A DNA stretch of 64,000 nucleotides from CALAED01 sp035765195 (GCA_035765195.1 DASTYC010000019.1:234891-298890), one strand, 5' to 3'; positions 1 to 14,167 are shown, counted from the stretch's first letter. Notes: generated from the letters alone by a model not told the origin. Made by a program: numbers and translations.

Positions 1-693
1 GGCGGGAGCCGACGTCTTCTTGCCCGTGCTCTTGCCCGCGCCGCCCGCACCGGCGCCGGCGCCCCGGGCGCCGAAGACCACGTCGGAACAGGAATAGTAC
101 GTGTCGCTCGTGCCGGAGTTCCGCCAGATCGTATAGATCACGTGGCGGCCGGACTTGCCGCGCGGCAGCCGGCCCTTGATGACGTACGAGCCGTTCTTGA
201 TCGGCGGATCGGTGACCTTCGCGAAGGGTCGTGGCTCCAGGTCGGACCACTTGAGCCGCCGCGCCGGGCTGTAGCCGCTCTTGGTGACGTACAACGCGAA
301 CGTCCCCCGGTGCGGGATCGTCGTCCGGTAGGCGAAGGCGAACCGGACTCCCGAGGTGAGCCTGGTCGCCGGCCAGTCGCGCCGCGGGAGATCGAGGCCG
401 CGATACGCGTCGAGGCCGCCGCTGCACAGCTTCCCGTCGGGGATCATCTGGCGATCCCGGCCGGCCACGCCGGGCACTCTCAGGTTGTCCCATGCTCGCA
501 GCGCCTGGGCATCACCCGCCGCCCTGGCCGCCTGGCAGGCCCGCGACCGCGCCTTCTGCCCGCCCTCCGGGCCGCATGCCGCCGCGCGGCTGATCGGATC
601 GGTCAACGCGCCATGAGCGTCGGCCGGGCCGGCCAGGGCGATCAGTACGAGCGGGGCGGAGCCGAGGGCGGCGATTTTGCGGACGGCGGACAC
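1..693 (-). CDS. AA10 lytic polysaccharide monooxygenase (chitin/cellulose-binding), 3' end cut by window
   Basis: Secreted copper enzyme predicted to cleave chitin or cellulose oxidatively. The GTG at 691-693 is preceded by a clear AAGGAGG-type ribosome binding site. A signal peptide of about 26 residues ends in ADA, so the mature chain begins with His27 in the context A-H-G, the N-terminal histidine of the copper brace. The second copper histidine is probably H128 (context IPHRGTF). The family signature GRHVIYTIWR...SCSDVVF is near the visible end. It is followed by a Gly/Ala-rich linker (GAGAGAGG), which suggests a further C-terminal domain or tail beyond the window. 231 residues are visible without a stop. 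The neighbour is a divergent reductase gene with no obvious functional link. Family assignment is firm; substrate is unknown. Confidence 0.9.
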   Translation of the reverse strand, partial: MSAVRKIAALGSAPLVLIALAGPADAHGALTDPISRAAACGPEGGQKARSRACQAARAAGDAQALRAWDNLRVPGVAGRDRQMIPDGKLCSGGLDAYRGLDLPRRDWPATRLTSGVRFAFAYRTTIPHRGTFALYVTKSGYSPARRLKWSDLEPRPFAKVTDPPIKNGSYVIKGRLPRGKSGRHVIYTIWRNSGTSDTYYSCSDVVFGARGAGAGAGGAGKSTGKKTSAPA

Positions 694-825
694 GAGCAAC
701 GGCCTCCTTCGGCGGCGGGGCTGCTGATGGGTACGAAGCCGAGCCCGCACCAGTTCAACGGCGGCCGGGTCGCCCGGCGCGTCTAGATTGTTCGCAGTGA
801 TCAGCCCGAGAGAGGAGCCCGCTCG

Positions 826-1428
826 ATGCGCAGGTTGATCTACTACGTCGCCGCCACGATCGACGGCTTCATCGCGGGGCCGCGCGGCGAGGTCGACTTC
901 TTTCCGTTCGAGGGAGAGGTGGCGCGGGCGATCCTGGCCGAGTACCCCGAGACGATGCCCGTCCACGCGCGTGGTCCGCTCGGCGTGGCCGACTCTCCGG
1001 CGCGGCACTTCGACACCGTGGTCATGGGGCGTGGCACGTACGAGCCCGCGCTCCAGGCGGGCATCCCCAGCCCCTATCCCCACCTGAGGCAGTACGTCGT
1101 GTCCACCACGCTCACGGCCACCGGCGAGTCGGGGGACGTCCAGTTCGCCGCAGATCCGCTGCGGCTCGTCCGCGAACTGAAGACACAAGACGGCATGGCG
1201 ATCTGGCTGGCCGGGGGCGGACGGCTCGCGGCCGCGCTGCTCGACGAAATCGACGAACTGATCGTCAAGCGGAACCCGATCGTGATCGGCTCCGGCGTCC
1301 CGATGTTCGACGGCCTGTTCGCGCCGACCGGGTTCCTGCCGGGCGAGACCCGCTCCTTCGAGCCCGGCGCGGCCATCACGACCTACGTGCGCGGCCGCGC
1401 GGCGGGCGAGGACCGGACCGTGCGGTAG
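826..1428 (+). CDS. Dihydrofolate reductase family protein (RibD C-terminal domain)
   Basis: A 200-residue single-domain protein resembling the RibD C-terminal/DHFR fold: N-terminal YYVAATIDGFIAG, central TVVMGRGTYEPAL, and WLAGGGRLAAALL where these proteins bind the NADPH phosphate region. Stand-alone members are NAD(P)H-dependent reductases of unknown substrate that are common in actinobacteria and often annotated as 'dihydrofolate reductase'. There is no reason to think it is the essential DHFR. The ATG has GAGAGAGGAGC just upstream. It is divergent from the polysaccharide monooxygenase gene (132 bp between starts) and convergent with the LVIVD gene. A hairpin begins at its stop codon. Confidence 0.82.
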   Translation: MRRLIYYVAATIDGFIAGPRGEVDFFPFEGEVARAILAEYPETMPVHARGPLGVADSPARHFDTVVMGRGTYEPALQAGIPSPYPHLRQYVVSTTLTATGESGDVQFAADPLRLVRELKTQDGMAIWLAGGGRLAAALLDEIDELIVKRNPIVIGSGVPMFDGLFAPTGFLPGETRSFEPGAAITTYVRGRAAGEDRTVR

Positions 1429-1458
1429 TCACCCCGGGGGAGTGACCCCAGGGGTGAC
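1428..1458. terminator. Hairpin between convergent genes
   Basis: GTCACCCC at 1428-1435 pairs perfectly with GGGGTGAC at 1451-1458, with a 15-nt loop. It sits directly after the RibD-like stop and 16 bp before the stop of the opposing gene, so it could terminate both transcripts. There is no T-tract, which is usual in high-GC actinobacteria. Confidence 0.5.
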
Positions 1459-1474
1459 CACCGCGACGACATCG

Positions 1475-2899
1475 TCAGTTGTCGTAGGACGGTTGGGTCT
1501 GCACGTTCAGCACATCGAGATCGACGCGAGCGGCACGGTCCGTACGCCGGTCGCTGATCTTGATAACGTCCAGGCCCTTCTGGATGTCGCTGGAGTAGAT
1601 GAACCCGTTGTAGTAGTACGCCGACCAGGAACCGCCGAGCTCCAGCTCGTCCGCGGACAGCGGGCCGCGCTCGAAGAAGCCGATCTCGTGCGCCTTACGC
1701 GAGTCGGTGAACTCCCAGACCGAGATCCCGCCCTGGTACCACGCCTGCACCATGATGTCGCGGCCCTTGACCGGAATCAGCGAGCCGTTGTGGGCCACGC
1801 AGTTCTCGGTGTCGGCCTGCGCGCGCGGGATCTTGAAGCGACCGCGGAACTCCAGGCGGCGGTTGTCGCCCTTGCCGACGATGTCGTAGATGCCGTCCGC
1901 GCCCTTGTCCGCACCGATCGTCGTGTTGCAGGTCGCCGCGACACCGCCGCCGAGCTCGTCGGTGTAGACGACCTTGGTGCCGGTCCGGTTGAAGGTCGCC
2001 GAGTGCCAGAACGCGAAGTTGGCGTCATCGCGGACGACGTCGAGAATCCGCGGGTTGAGTCGGTCGGAGATGTCCCACAGCACGCCGTCGCCCATGCAGG
2101 CGCCCGCGGCCAGGTCCTTGTCCGGGAACGCGGTGATGTCGTGGCAGCCGCTCGTGGCCGTCGTGCCCTCGGGGAAGGGCAGGTCCTCGCCCGGGTTGCC
2201 GCCGTCAGGGAAGACCACGGGAGTGGCCGCGACCGCCGCGGCCGCCGGGTTGCGCAGCGGCACCTTGACGATGGAGATCTTGTCGTGCGGCGGCTGGCAG
2301 TCGGGGAAGGTCGCGTTCGGGAAGTACGACTGCACATACAGGTACACCGTGCTCCGGCCGCCCGGCACGAGGGTGTGGGTGTGCGAGCCGCAGTCCGTCT
2401 CGACGGACTTGACGTAGCGCGGGTTGCGCACGTCGCTGATGTCGAAGATCTTGATGCCCTCCCACGCGGACTTCTGCGTCGCGGACAGCGCCGTGCTCGC
2501 GCACGAGTCGTCGCTGCGGGAGGCGTCGGTCGAGAGGAACAGCAGGTTGCCGGCGACCGATATGTCGTTCTGCGGTCCGGGGCACAGCACCTGGCTGACG
2601 AGCCGCGGCCTGCTCGGCCGGCTGATGTCGTAGATCGAGAAGCCTTCGAAGTTGCCGACGAAGGCGTACTTGCCTTGGAACGCGAGATCGCTCCCGATCG
2701 CCGCCTCCGTGTCGAACGGGGCCTGCTTGGGGAGGTTGGCCAGCTGGCGCATGTTCGCGCTGCTGGCGATCTCATCGACGCCCGGTGCCTGGGCGGCGGC
2801 CCCGGGGAGCGCGAACATGGTCGCGATCGCGATCACTACCGCGCTGAGGGATGCCAAAAGGGTTCGTCGCTGTCTTGTCTGTCCACGGACCGACGCCAC
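1475..2899 (-). CDS. Secreted LVIVD repeat (beta-propeller) protein
   Basis: A 474-residue exported protein. The GTG at 2897-2899 is chosen because AGGAG lies 5-6 nt upstream; an upstream in-frame start would add 15 residues with no ribosome binding site. After a basic stretch (RGQTRQRR) comes a hydrophobic signal segment ending near ALPGAAA. The mature part has repeated propeller-like blades with the motif hydrophobic-x-IYDIS / IKIFDIS / LDVIKIS, each followed by a Pro-rich turn, typical of LVIVD-repeat proteins. Several Cys residues (CPGP, DDSCAS, ETDCGSH) and histidine motifs (SHTHTL, AFWHSA) are present. Family members are extracellular proteins of mostly unknown role; I infer no enzymatic function. 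It is divergent from the DUF305 lipoprotein gene. Confidence 0.8.
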   Translation of the reverse strand: MASVRGQTRQRRTLLASLSAVVIAIATMFALPGAAAQAPGVDEIASSANMRQLANLPKQAPFDTEAAIGSDLAFQGKYAFVGNFEGFSIYDISRPSRPRLVSQVLCPGPQNDISVAGNLLFLSTDASRSDDSCASTALSATQKSAWEGIKIFDISDVRNPRYVKSVETDCGSHTHTLVPGGRSTVYLYVQSYFPNATFPDCQPPHDKISIVKVPLRNPAAAAVAATPVVFPDGGNPGEDLPFPEGTTATSGCHDITAFPDKDLAAGACMGDGVLWDISDRLNPRILDVVRDDANFAFWHSATFNRTGTKVVYTDELGGGVAATCNTTIGADKGADGIYDIVGKGDNRRLEFRGRFKIPRAQADTENCVAHNGSLIPVKGRDIMVQAWYQGGISVWEFTDSRKAHEIGFFERGPLSADELELGGSWSAYYYNGFIYSSDIQKGLDVIKISDRRTDRAARVDLDVLNVQTQPSYDN

Positions 2900-3110
2900 A
2901 CCGTCTCCTGTTCGCTCCGGCCGATGGGACCCCGATGTCCACACAGCTGAGACCGGATTATGGGTGGTTTCTGACCAACAAGCCAGACTTACCGGGAAAC
3001 GTTCGTTTTTCGATACTTACAACGCATTCAGGTCTAGATGTGGACGAGGTACGGTCCGGTAGCGCGAGGAGGAGCAGGGCTCCTACGCCGAGGAGAGGTG
3101 GAGCATCCCG

Positions 3111-3749
3111 ATGAAGCATCGGCGGGTCGCGATCGGAGCCGCGCTCGTGTTGTGCGTCGCCGCTGGTGGCGTCTCCGGCTGCTCCGGCGGCGACGATCGG
3201 CCGGCCGGGAAGCAGAGCGGCTCGGTGATCGTGCCAGGCGGGCCAGGTCAGCCCAACAAGACCGTCCCGGCGACCAAGGGGATCGTCCCGTCGCCCAACG
3301 CCGCCGACATCCGTTTCATCGAGATGATGATCCCGCACCACGAACAGGCGATCGAGATGGCCGCCGGCGCCCCCGCGCAGGCGGCGAGCGCCAAAGTGAA
3401 GGCGCTGGCGGACCGCATCGACGCCGGGCAGAGCGCGGAGATCTCACAGATGCAGTCGTGGCTGCGCCGGCACGCCCGGCCCGAACGCCATGGTCACGGA
3501 TCCGCCGCCACCGACCACATGCAAATGCCGGGCATGGCGACCCCGCAGCAGATGGCCCAGCTCAAGAAGGCCACCGGCGAGAGCTTCGACCGGCTCTTCC
3601 TGACGCTGATGATCACCCATCACCAGGGCGCCGTGACGATGGCGCAAGAGGAAGTCGCCAACGGCAGCGACGTGATCATCCAGCAGATCGCCAAGGACGT
3701 CTTCGTCACGCAGTCCGCCGAGATCAACCGCATGCGCGCACTCCTCTAG
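3111..3749 (+). CDS. DUF305 lipoprotein
   Basis: A 212-residue predicted lipoprotein. The N-terminus MKHRRVAIGAALVLCVAAGG leads to a lipobox ending at V-S-G-C, then a Ser/Gly/Pro linker. The body carries the two DUF305 histidine signatures, EMMIPHHEQAIEMA near residue 70 and LMITHHQGAVTMAQ near residue 170, in a ferritin-like helical fold. The paired His-His motifs suggest metal binding, possibly copper, and a Met/His-rich stretch (HMQMPGM) between them fits that. Function is not established for the family. The gene follows a 166-bp AT-richer divergent region shared with the LVIVD gene, and its stop lies 9 bp from the stop of the opposing transporter gene. Confidence 0.85.
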   Translation: MKHRRVAIGAALVLCVAAGGVSGCSGGDDRPAGKQSGSVIVPGGPGQPNKTVPATKGIVPSPNAADIRFIEMMIPHHEQAIEMAAGAPAQAASAKVKALADRIDAGQSAEISQMQSWLRRHARPERHGHGSAATDHMQMPGMATPQQMAQLKKATGESFDRLFLTLMITHHQGAVTMAQEEVANGSDVIIQQIAKDVFVTQSAEINRMRALL

Positions 3750-3758
3750 CGCACGCGA

Positions 3759-5345
3759 TCAGCCGCCGATGTTGAGCAGGCCGACCATGATCGGGAGGCC
3801 GATGAAGATGAGAATCGCCCCGATGACGTCGAACGACGCCCCGGTACGGATCATCGTGGTAATCCGTACCGCGCCGGAGCCGTAGACCACGGCGTTCTGC
3901 GGCGTGGACACCGGCAGCATGAAGCCGAAGGACGCCGCGAACGTCGCCGCGAGCGCGGGCACGAAGGGGTTGATGTCCGCGGCCACCGCGATGGGGATGA
4001 TGATCGGCACCACCACCGCCGCGGACGCGGTATTGCTCGTGGTCTCCGAGACCAGTACCGCGAGCACGACCGCGAACGCCGTGATGGCGACGGTGCTGGA
4101 CAGGCCGAGCCAGTCGTTGGCCGAGTTGCCGATCGTCTTGGCCAGGCCGGTGCTCGACAGCAGCGCACCGAAGATGATGCCGGTGCCGAACAACACGATG
4201 GTGCCCCAGTCGATGCGGGCGGCGTCGCTCCAGTTGAGGGTGAAGCTCCGGCTTCGCCATTCGGTCGGCAGCACGAACAGCAGCGACGCGCCGAGCACGG
4301 CGATGATGCCCTCGTCCAGCCGGTCGCTCACCGTCTCGTACACCGACGCGTCGGTGCCGGCGATGAGCGCGATGATGCCGGGCAGGATCCACAACGTGAC
4401 CGTCACGGCGAACGCGATCAGCGTGTTCTTCTCGGCGCGCGACAGCGGGCCCATCTCGGCGCGCTGCGCGGCGACGTACTCTTCGACGCCCTCGATGCGG
4501 CGGATCTCCGGCCGGTTGAGCAGCACGGTGACCACGATCAGCACCACGAACATGATCGCGCACAGCGGCAGCGCCGTCCCCATCCACTCCGCGAACGAGA
4601 TGCGCTCGCCGGTGGCCTCCTCGATCAGGCCGCGGCCGATGAGGTTGGGCGGCGAGCCGACCGGGGTGAGCAGGCCGCCGACGGTCGCGGCGTAGGCGAG
4701 CATGAGCATCAGCGCGGCGCCGACACGCAGCCGCAGCGGGTCGAAGTCCTCGGCGACCATGCCGCGATCCTGCAGCAGCTTGGCGATGACGGTGAGGAAG
4801 CCGAGCGCGGTCGGCAGCAGCATCGCCACGGTCGCGGTGTTGGACACGAAGGCCGACAGCGCGCAGGTGACGAGGCCGAAGGCGATCATCAGCCGGATGG
4901 TCGACTGGCCGACGCCCGGAGTGGCGAGCACCCGGAACGCGAACCGCCTGGCCAGCCCGTGTTTGAGCATCGCCTGCGCGAGAATGAACGCGCCGATGAA
5001 AGTGAAGACCGTGGACGAGCCGAACGGCTCCAGCGCGTCGTCCGCCGACGCCACGCCCATCAGCACGATCGCCCCGACCCCGATGAGGCCGCCGATCGGG
5101 ATCGGCACCGGCTCGGTCACCCACAACACGATGACGCCGAGCAGGATGCCGGCGAGCGTCTGCTGCCTGGGGGCCATGTCGAGCGGCAGCGCCAGGAACA
5201 CGATGGCGACGACCGGCGCCAGCCAAAGGCCGACGGTGCGCCTGCCCTTCTCGAAGCGTTCCTCCGCCTCGGACAGCCGTTGCTCGGTCAGGCTCCGATA
5301 GGTGGCGCCACCGAGAACTGCGGACTCGACATCGGTTCTGGCCAT
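3759..5345 (-). CDS. SLC13/DASS family di/tricarboxylate (anion) transporter
   Basis: A 528-residue inner-membrane carrier with about 12 hydrophobic segments after a roughly 45-residue cytoplasmic head. Both substrate/sodium-site motifs of the divalent anion:sodium symporter family are visible: SAFVSNTATVAMLLP in the N-terminal half and SETTSNTASAAVVVP in the C-terminal half. The ATG is preceded by GGAGG. Substrates in the family are C4-dicarboxylates, citrate or sulfate. The divergent neighbour encodes a tartrate/D-malate-type dehydrogenase, so a hydroxy-dicarboxylate is the likely cargo; that is inference from context. Confidence 0.88.
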   Translation of the reverse strand: MARTDVESAVLGGATYRSLTEQRLSEAEERFEKGRRTVGLWLAPVVAIVFLALPLDMAPRQQTLAGILLGVIVLWVTEPVPIPIGGLIGVGAIVLMGVASADDALEPFGSSTVFTFIGAFILAQAMLKHGLARRFAFRVLATPGVGQSTIRLMIAFGLVTCALSAFVSNTATVAMLLPTALGFLTVIAKLLQDRGMVAEDFDPLRLRVGAALMLMLAYAATVGGLLTPVGSPPNLIGRGLIEEATGERISFAEWMGTALPLCAIMFVVLIVVTVLLNRPEIRRIEGVEEYVAAQRAEMGPLSRAEKNTLIAFAVTVTLWILPGIIALIAGTDASVYETVSDRLDEGIIAVLGASLLFVLPTEWRSRSFTLNWSDAARIDWGTIVLFGTGIIFGALLSSTGLAKTIGNSANDWLGLSSTVAITAFAVVLAVLVSETTSNTASAAVVVPIIIPIAVAADINPFVPALAATFAASFGFMLPVSTPQNAVVYGSGAVRITTMIRTGASFDVIGAILIFIGLPIMVGLLNIGG

Positions 5346-5459
5346 CGGTCCTCCGCTTCGCAGTGCAACCGCAGAATCAGGCCCCCGATGTGTCTCAAAT
5401 GCGACTAATAGCAGAGAAGTATCCTCCAGGCTATCCCTCCAAACTCACGGGAGAATTCG
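5346..5459. promoter_or_regulatory. Shared divergent promoter region, transporter / dehydrogenase
   Basis: 114 bp separate the two divergent starts and must hold both promoters. The stretch 5390-5460 is noticeably more AT-rich than its surroundings. I see no clear palindromic operator and no regulator gene adjacent. Confidence 0.45.
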
Positions 5460-6524
<1,065 letters not shown>

Positions 6525-6531
6525 CGGCGGA

Positions 6532-7284
6532 CTACGACGTGCCTCCGGGCTGCTGCTGCCCGGCGAGCAGCGCCTTGATCTCGGCCAGCTCGGCGGTCAG
6601 CGTGTCGACCTTCTCCGAGAGGGTGTCGACCTTCTCGGTCAGCTTCGCCTGATTGCGGTAACCCCAGTGCAGGTAGCTCGACGGGGTCCAGTTCTTGTTG
6701 CCCTCCTCTGCGATCCATGGCGGCGCGGGGATGCCGTCCCACGTCCACAGTTCCTTCGGCTCGGGCATGTCGTCTCCTTTAACGAGGTCCATGAAATGCG
6801 CCCACGGGAACCCGGCCCCAGGGTCGGTGTGGTCGGTCTGGTGAAAGGCGGCCGAGACGTCGTTGTGGCCGCAGATGCCTTTCTTGCCGGCGCGCACATC
6901 GGCGGCCGACAGCTTGACGAGCGGGATGCCCCAGGCCTTGGCGCGTGACCGGATGAGCGCGGCGGCGCGCCGCAGCATCGCCGCGTGGTTGGCGTCCCGC
7001 CACCGGGCCGATGACCCCTTCTGCGGATCGCACAGCTCGAAGCCGAGCGAGCCGGTGTTGGGCGGGGCGTGGTAGCCGATCGTGCGCTCGGTGAGGCATT
7101 GGATGATCTCGCCGGGGTCGATCACATAGTGGGCTGACGCGTCGCGCGTGGTCGTGTGGAAGTCGTTCGCGACGCGTCTGGCCCAGCCGCGTGCACATGG
7201 CGTCACCGTGCCGTGGACGACGAAGCGCCTCACCGTGCTCTGTGTGCCGCCGTGGTTGCGCGCCTGGATGAAGGGATAGCTCAC
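6532..7284 (-). CDS. N-acetylmuramoyl-L-alanine amidase (Amidase_2 fold) with C-terminal coiled coil
   Basis: A 250-residue zinc amidase predicted to cut the lactyl-L-Ala bond of peptidoglycan. The GTG at 7282-7284 overlaps the stop of the upstream small gene as GTGA, which fixes the start; a longer upstream reading would be antisense-like basic sequence. Ligand candidates are H24 (FVVHGT), H140 (GHNDV), and H152/D154 in the family motif HTDPGAGFPW. Residues about 210-240 form a short heptad coiled coil (TEKVDTLSEKVDTLTAEL), followed by a Gln/Gly/Pro tail. There is no signal peptide, so export would need another route, as with phage endolysins. Lysin-like remnant versus housekeeping amidase is open. 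Confidence 0.87.
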   Translation of the reverse strand: MSYPFIQARNHGGTQSTVRRFVVHGTVTPCARGWARRVANDFHTTTRDASAHYVIDPGEIIQCLTERTIGYHAPPNTGSLGFELCDPQKGSSARWRDANHAAMLRRAAALIRSRAKAWGIPLVKLSAADVRAGKKGICGHNDVSAAFHQTDHTDPGAGFPWAHFMDLVKGDDMPEPKELWTWDGIPAPPWIAEEGNKNWTPSSYLHWGYRNQAKLTEKVDTLSEKVDTLTAELAEIKALLAGQQQPGGTS

Positions 7285-7388
7285 GGTTCGTCGTCCTCGG
7301 GCTCGTCGTCGCCAGGTGCGTGCGGATGAATGTCGTTGCCTTTCAGGTCGTCCTCGGTCCACTCCTGGGACTCGGCTGGTTCGCTCAT
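7281..7388 (-). CDS. Small acidic protein, translationally coupled to amidase
   Basis: A 35-residue ORF starting at ATG 7386-7388 with a strong AGGAGGGC site 5 nt upstream, ending in a GTGA overlap with the amidase gene. Composition is strongly acidic (MSEPAESQEWTEDDLKG..., C-terminus GDDEPEDDEP) with no hydrophobic segment and no Cys. The good ribosome binding site plus stop/start overlap argue that it is translated and that its translation drives the amidase. I do not recognise a family. It could be a leader peptide for coupling, or an inhibitor of the basic amidase surface; the second is speculation. Confidence 0.55.
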   Translation of the reverse strand: MSEPAESQEWTEDDLKGNDIHPHAPGDDEPEDDEP

Positions 7389-7578
7389 TTCAGCCCTCCT
7401 GATCACGTCTGCGTACGGCCATGCCGGCAGGGCCGTTCGTGGTGTCTGCGTGGCCGTGGTGAAAGCCATCCGGGGGAATTCAGCGAGGTGGCGGATACTC
7501 CTCGATCGCCGAGCGGATCCGATCGGTCCGTGACCCGTAGTGGGCGTTCCATTTCCCGCTGACACCGGTTGTACACAT

Positions 7579-7590
7579 CGGTATATACCG
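7579..7590. promoter_or_regulatory. 12-bp perfect palindrome upstream of the small ORF/amidase unit
   Basis: CGGTATATACCG is self-complementary and lies about 190 bp upstream of the small acidic ORF, in the 244-bp gap before the 2H phosphoesterase gene. It could be an operator for a dimeric repressor. No regulator is encoded nearby, so this is only a candidate. Confidence 0.3.
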
Positions 7591-7632
7591 GACTTGCCTA
7601 CGCGTGTTGGGTGACCTGGAAAAGCGTTGTAA

Positions 7633-8256
7633 CTATTCCCCGAGTCCGACGGCTGTGAGGCGCACCCACCGATAGAGGCGACCCGTCCGTTCCTGGGCCA
7701 CGAGATGCACCCGCCGCACCGTCATCGGCCGAGGTCCCGGCGGGTCCTGCAAGGCCGCGATGACGGGCGCCGCCGGGCCGGCGGCGTTGCTGTAGGCGAC
7801 CGACACGTGCGGCGTCCAGTCCGGCTCGTCGGCGAGCCGGTGCGCCGCCACCGTCGCCGCGGCCGCCTCCCGGATCGCCGTACGTACCGGGTCGAGGGCA
7901 CGGGGCGGCCGGACGGTCAGCATCACCGCCTCGCTGCCGATCCACAAGGTGCCGAACTCGACCTCGATCGGGCCGACCGTGGCGAGCCGCGCCGCTACGC
8001 CGCCGGTCATCGCATCGATCTCACTCTGGGAGATCTCGTCGGCGAACCCCACGACCTGCGTGGTCATGTGCAGCCACTCCGCCGGTACCGGCTCCAGCCC
8101 CTCGATGCCGGCCACCATGTCCTGGCACTGCCGTACGAGCTCCCGGACATCAGGCTGGTCGTCGAGAAGGATGTGCCACACCAGCACCCGCCGGCCGGGT
8201 CGTACCCCGGGCCGCCACCACCAGTGATCGGCCATCCGGTCCGGTAACGAACTCAC
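7633..8256 (-). CDS. 2'-5' RNA ligase family / 2H phosphoesterase
   Basis: A 207-residue two-histidine phosphoesterase. The two catalytic motifs are H63-M-T-T (context AEWLHMTTQVVGF) and H150-V-S-V (context DWTPHVSVAYSN), spaced as in LigT/ThpR-like proteins. Such enzymes act on cyclic phosphates of RNA or nucleotides; the physiological substrate of stand-alone actinobacterial members is unknown. I chose GTG 8254-8256 because GGAGGT lies just upstream, although the spacing is short; ATG at 8233-8235 is an alternative. It is transcribed in the same direction as tRNA-Ile, 156 bp downstream of it. Confidence 0.82.
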   Translation of the reverse strand: MSSLPDRMADHWWWRPGVRPGRRVLVWHILLDDQPDVRELVRQCQDMVAGIEGLEPVPAEWLHMTTQVVGFADEISQSEIDAMTGGVAARLATVGPIEVEFGTLWIGSEAVMLTVRPPRALDPVRTAIREAAAATVAAHRLADEPDWTPHVSVAYSNAAGPAAPVIAALQDPPGPRPMTVRRVHLVAQERTGRLYRWVRLTAVGLGE

Positions 8257-8411
8257 GAGACCTCCGGCGCGGAACGCGAGCGAACCCGGAAACCGGTCGG
8301 GGGCGTGGGGGCGGAGCCCCACATCGGGGGTCCGGGGGTCGTCCCCTCGCGAAGACATTGCGGGCGACGGCGAGGGCGAGTGAAACTCGCCGAGCGGCAA
8401 CCGTCACCGCG

Positions 8412-8485
8412 TGGGCCTACCTGGACTTGAACCAGGGACCTCATCCTTATCAGGGATGCGCTCTAACCGACTGAGCTATAGGCCC
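8412..8485 (-). tRNA. tRNA-Ile (GAT anticodon)
   Basis: On the minus strand the 7-bp acceptor stem GGGCCTA/TAGGCCC closes a full cloverleaf. The D-arm contains AGCTCAGTCGGTTAGAGC, the anticodon loop is CTGATAA giving anticodon GAT, and the T-loop is GGTTCAAGTCC. Discriminator base is A; CCA is not encoded. tRNA-Ile downstream of gyrA is the standard actinobacterial arrangement. The usual following tRNA-Ala is not seen here. Confidence 0.97.
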
Positions 8486-8574
8486 GAAGTGCCGCTTCGC
8501 GAGCGCGACGGAGTAGGAGACTACCCGATCCGCGCAGGCAACGGAAATTGGGTTTGACGCTGTTCAGCCCAAGG

Positions 8575-9416
8575 CTACTCGGCTTCCTTGAGGGTGACCT
8601 CGACGCCGCCGACGAAGTCGGCGGCGAGGTTGTAGATGACCGCCCAGACGGTGGCCAGCGCGGTGATGAGCAGGACGTTGAGCGAGCCGATCAGCGCGGT
8701 GTAGCCGAAGACCCTGGCGAAGGAGAACCAACTGGCCGCGTCGAGGCCGCCGGAGTTGGCGCCCTGCTCGCGGGTCAGGTCGTTGATCGTGTTGCTGATC
8801 GCCTCGAAGACCCCCAGGCCCGACAGGATCATGTAGAGGACCGTGACGGCGACGAGCAGCACGACGAAGCAGACCAACGACATCACAAAGCTGAACTTCA
8901 TCACCGACCACGGCTCGAACCGCGAGACCTGCAGGTGCGCCCGGCGCGGTGACTTGCCGGTGGCCGTCTTGCCCGACGCGGTGCGCTTGCCGGCGCGCGC
9001 CCGCGCGACGGCGGCGCGGCCGCGCAGCCCGGGGCGCTGGCCCGGGGGCGGGGGAGCGGGCGGCGGCGGTGCCGGCGGCGCCTGCGGCGCCTGCCGCGTC
9101 TCGCCCGGCCCGTACGGGCTGGCCGACCGGTTCACCGCCGTACCCGAAGGTTGGACGGTGGAGGTCCAGGACTGGCCGGGCGCCGGACCGGAGTGGCCGG
9201 GCCGGGCGGGCTCTGGGTGGACCGGTCCGGTGCCCTGTGGCTCGTCCGGCAGCGGGACCTCGGCCGTCGCGTCGTCGGCAGCGGGACCCGCGACGCCGGG
9301 GTCGGTGGAGCCGTCCGGCCGCATGGCGGTGGAACGCTGGGCGCCCGATCCGGAAGTTCCACCGCGGCCTGTCACCTGGGCCCGCCCCTTGTTCTGGGCG
9401 GCACCGGTGGCTTCGC

Positions 9417-9420
<4 letters not shown>
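8575..9420 (-). CDS. DUF3566 transmembrane protein
   Basis: A 281-residue protein that always follows gyrA in actinobacteria (Rv0007-type). The GTG start overlaps the gyrA stop by 4 bp (GTGA), so it is translationally coupled. Residues 1-160 are low-complexity and disordered (Pro/Gly/Ala, APPAPPPPAPPPP), ending in a basic stretch. The conserved domain begins at QVSRFEPWSVMKFSF and has two hydrophobic segments, VMSLVCFVVLLVAVTVLYMI and an ALIGSLNVLLITALATVWAV-like helix, separated by about 50 residues. The role is unknown; conserved linkage to gyrase is the only clue. Confidence 0.88.
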
Positions 9421-11918
<2,498 letters not shown>

Positions 11919-11982
11919 TTGGAACCCTCTTCTACTCGTGCGGCCTTCGTAGGGCCTGTCTCCGCCGGTGCTGCCCGACGGT

Positions 11983-12015
11983 CACCTGTCTCAGATGTCT
12001 CAGATCTCAGATGTC

Positions 12016-12024
<9 letters not shown>
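11983..12024. repeat. Degenerate 9-bp tandem repeat spanning the end of gyrB
   Basis: On the minus strand the unit GACATCTGA is repeated about five times, with one 2-bp-deleted copy and one diverged copy. The first copy supplies the last two sense codons and the TGA stop of gyrB. It fills part of the 97-bp gyrB-gyrA spacer. Confidence 0.7.
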
Positions 12025-13980
<1,956 letters not shown>

Positions 13981-14147
13981 CAGCCGCCGCGCGTGCCCCG
14001 TAACACACTTAAGGGCGCCCGATCTTCGAGCGGCCCGTTACGGCACAGTGTCCTGAACCGATTTCATTCTACCGGGTCAGCCGGGCTATGTGGGCATTCT
14101 CGCGCCCTGTGGACGCGTGTGCCGCCCGAATAAGCCACCGCGCGGGT

Positions 14148-14167
14148 CCCCCCACACAGCAGGGGGG
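14148..14167. terminator. G/C hairpin between dciA and gyrB
   Basis: CCCCCC at 14148-14153 and GGGGGG at 14162-14167 can pair around an 8-nt loop. It lies about 100 bp downstream of the dciA stop and upstream of gyrB, so it may separate the two transcripts. No T-tract. Confidence 0.35.

Noticed and set aside
6532..7388. Prophage remnant at the amidase/small ORF unit
   Set aside because: Apart from the lysin-like enzyme there is no integrase, holin, portal or attachment site, so only a coupled pair is claimed.
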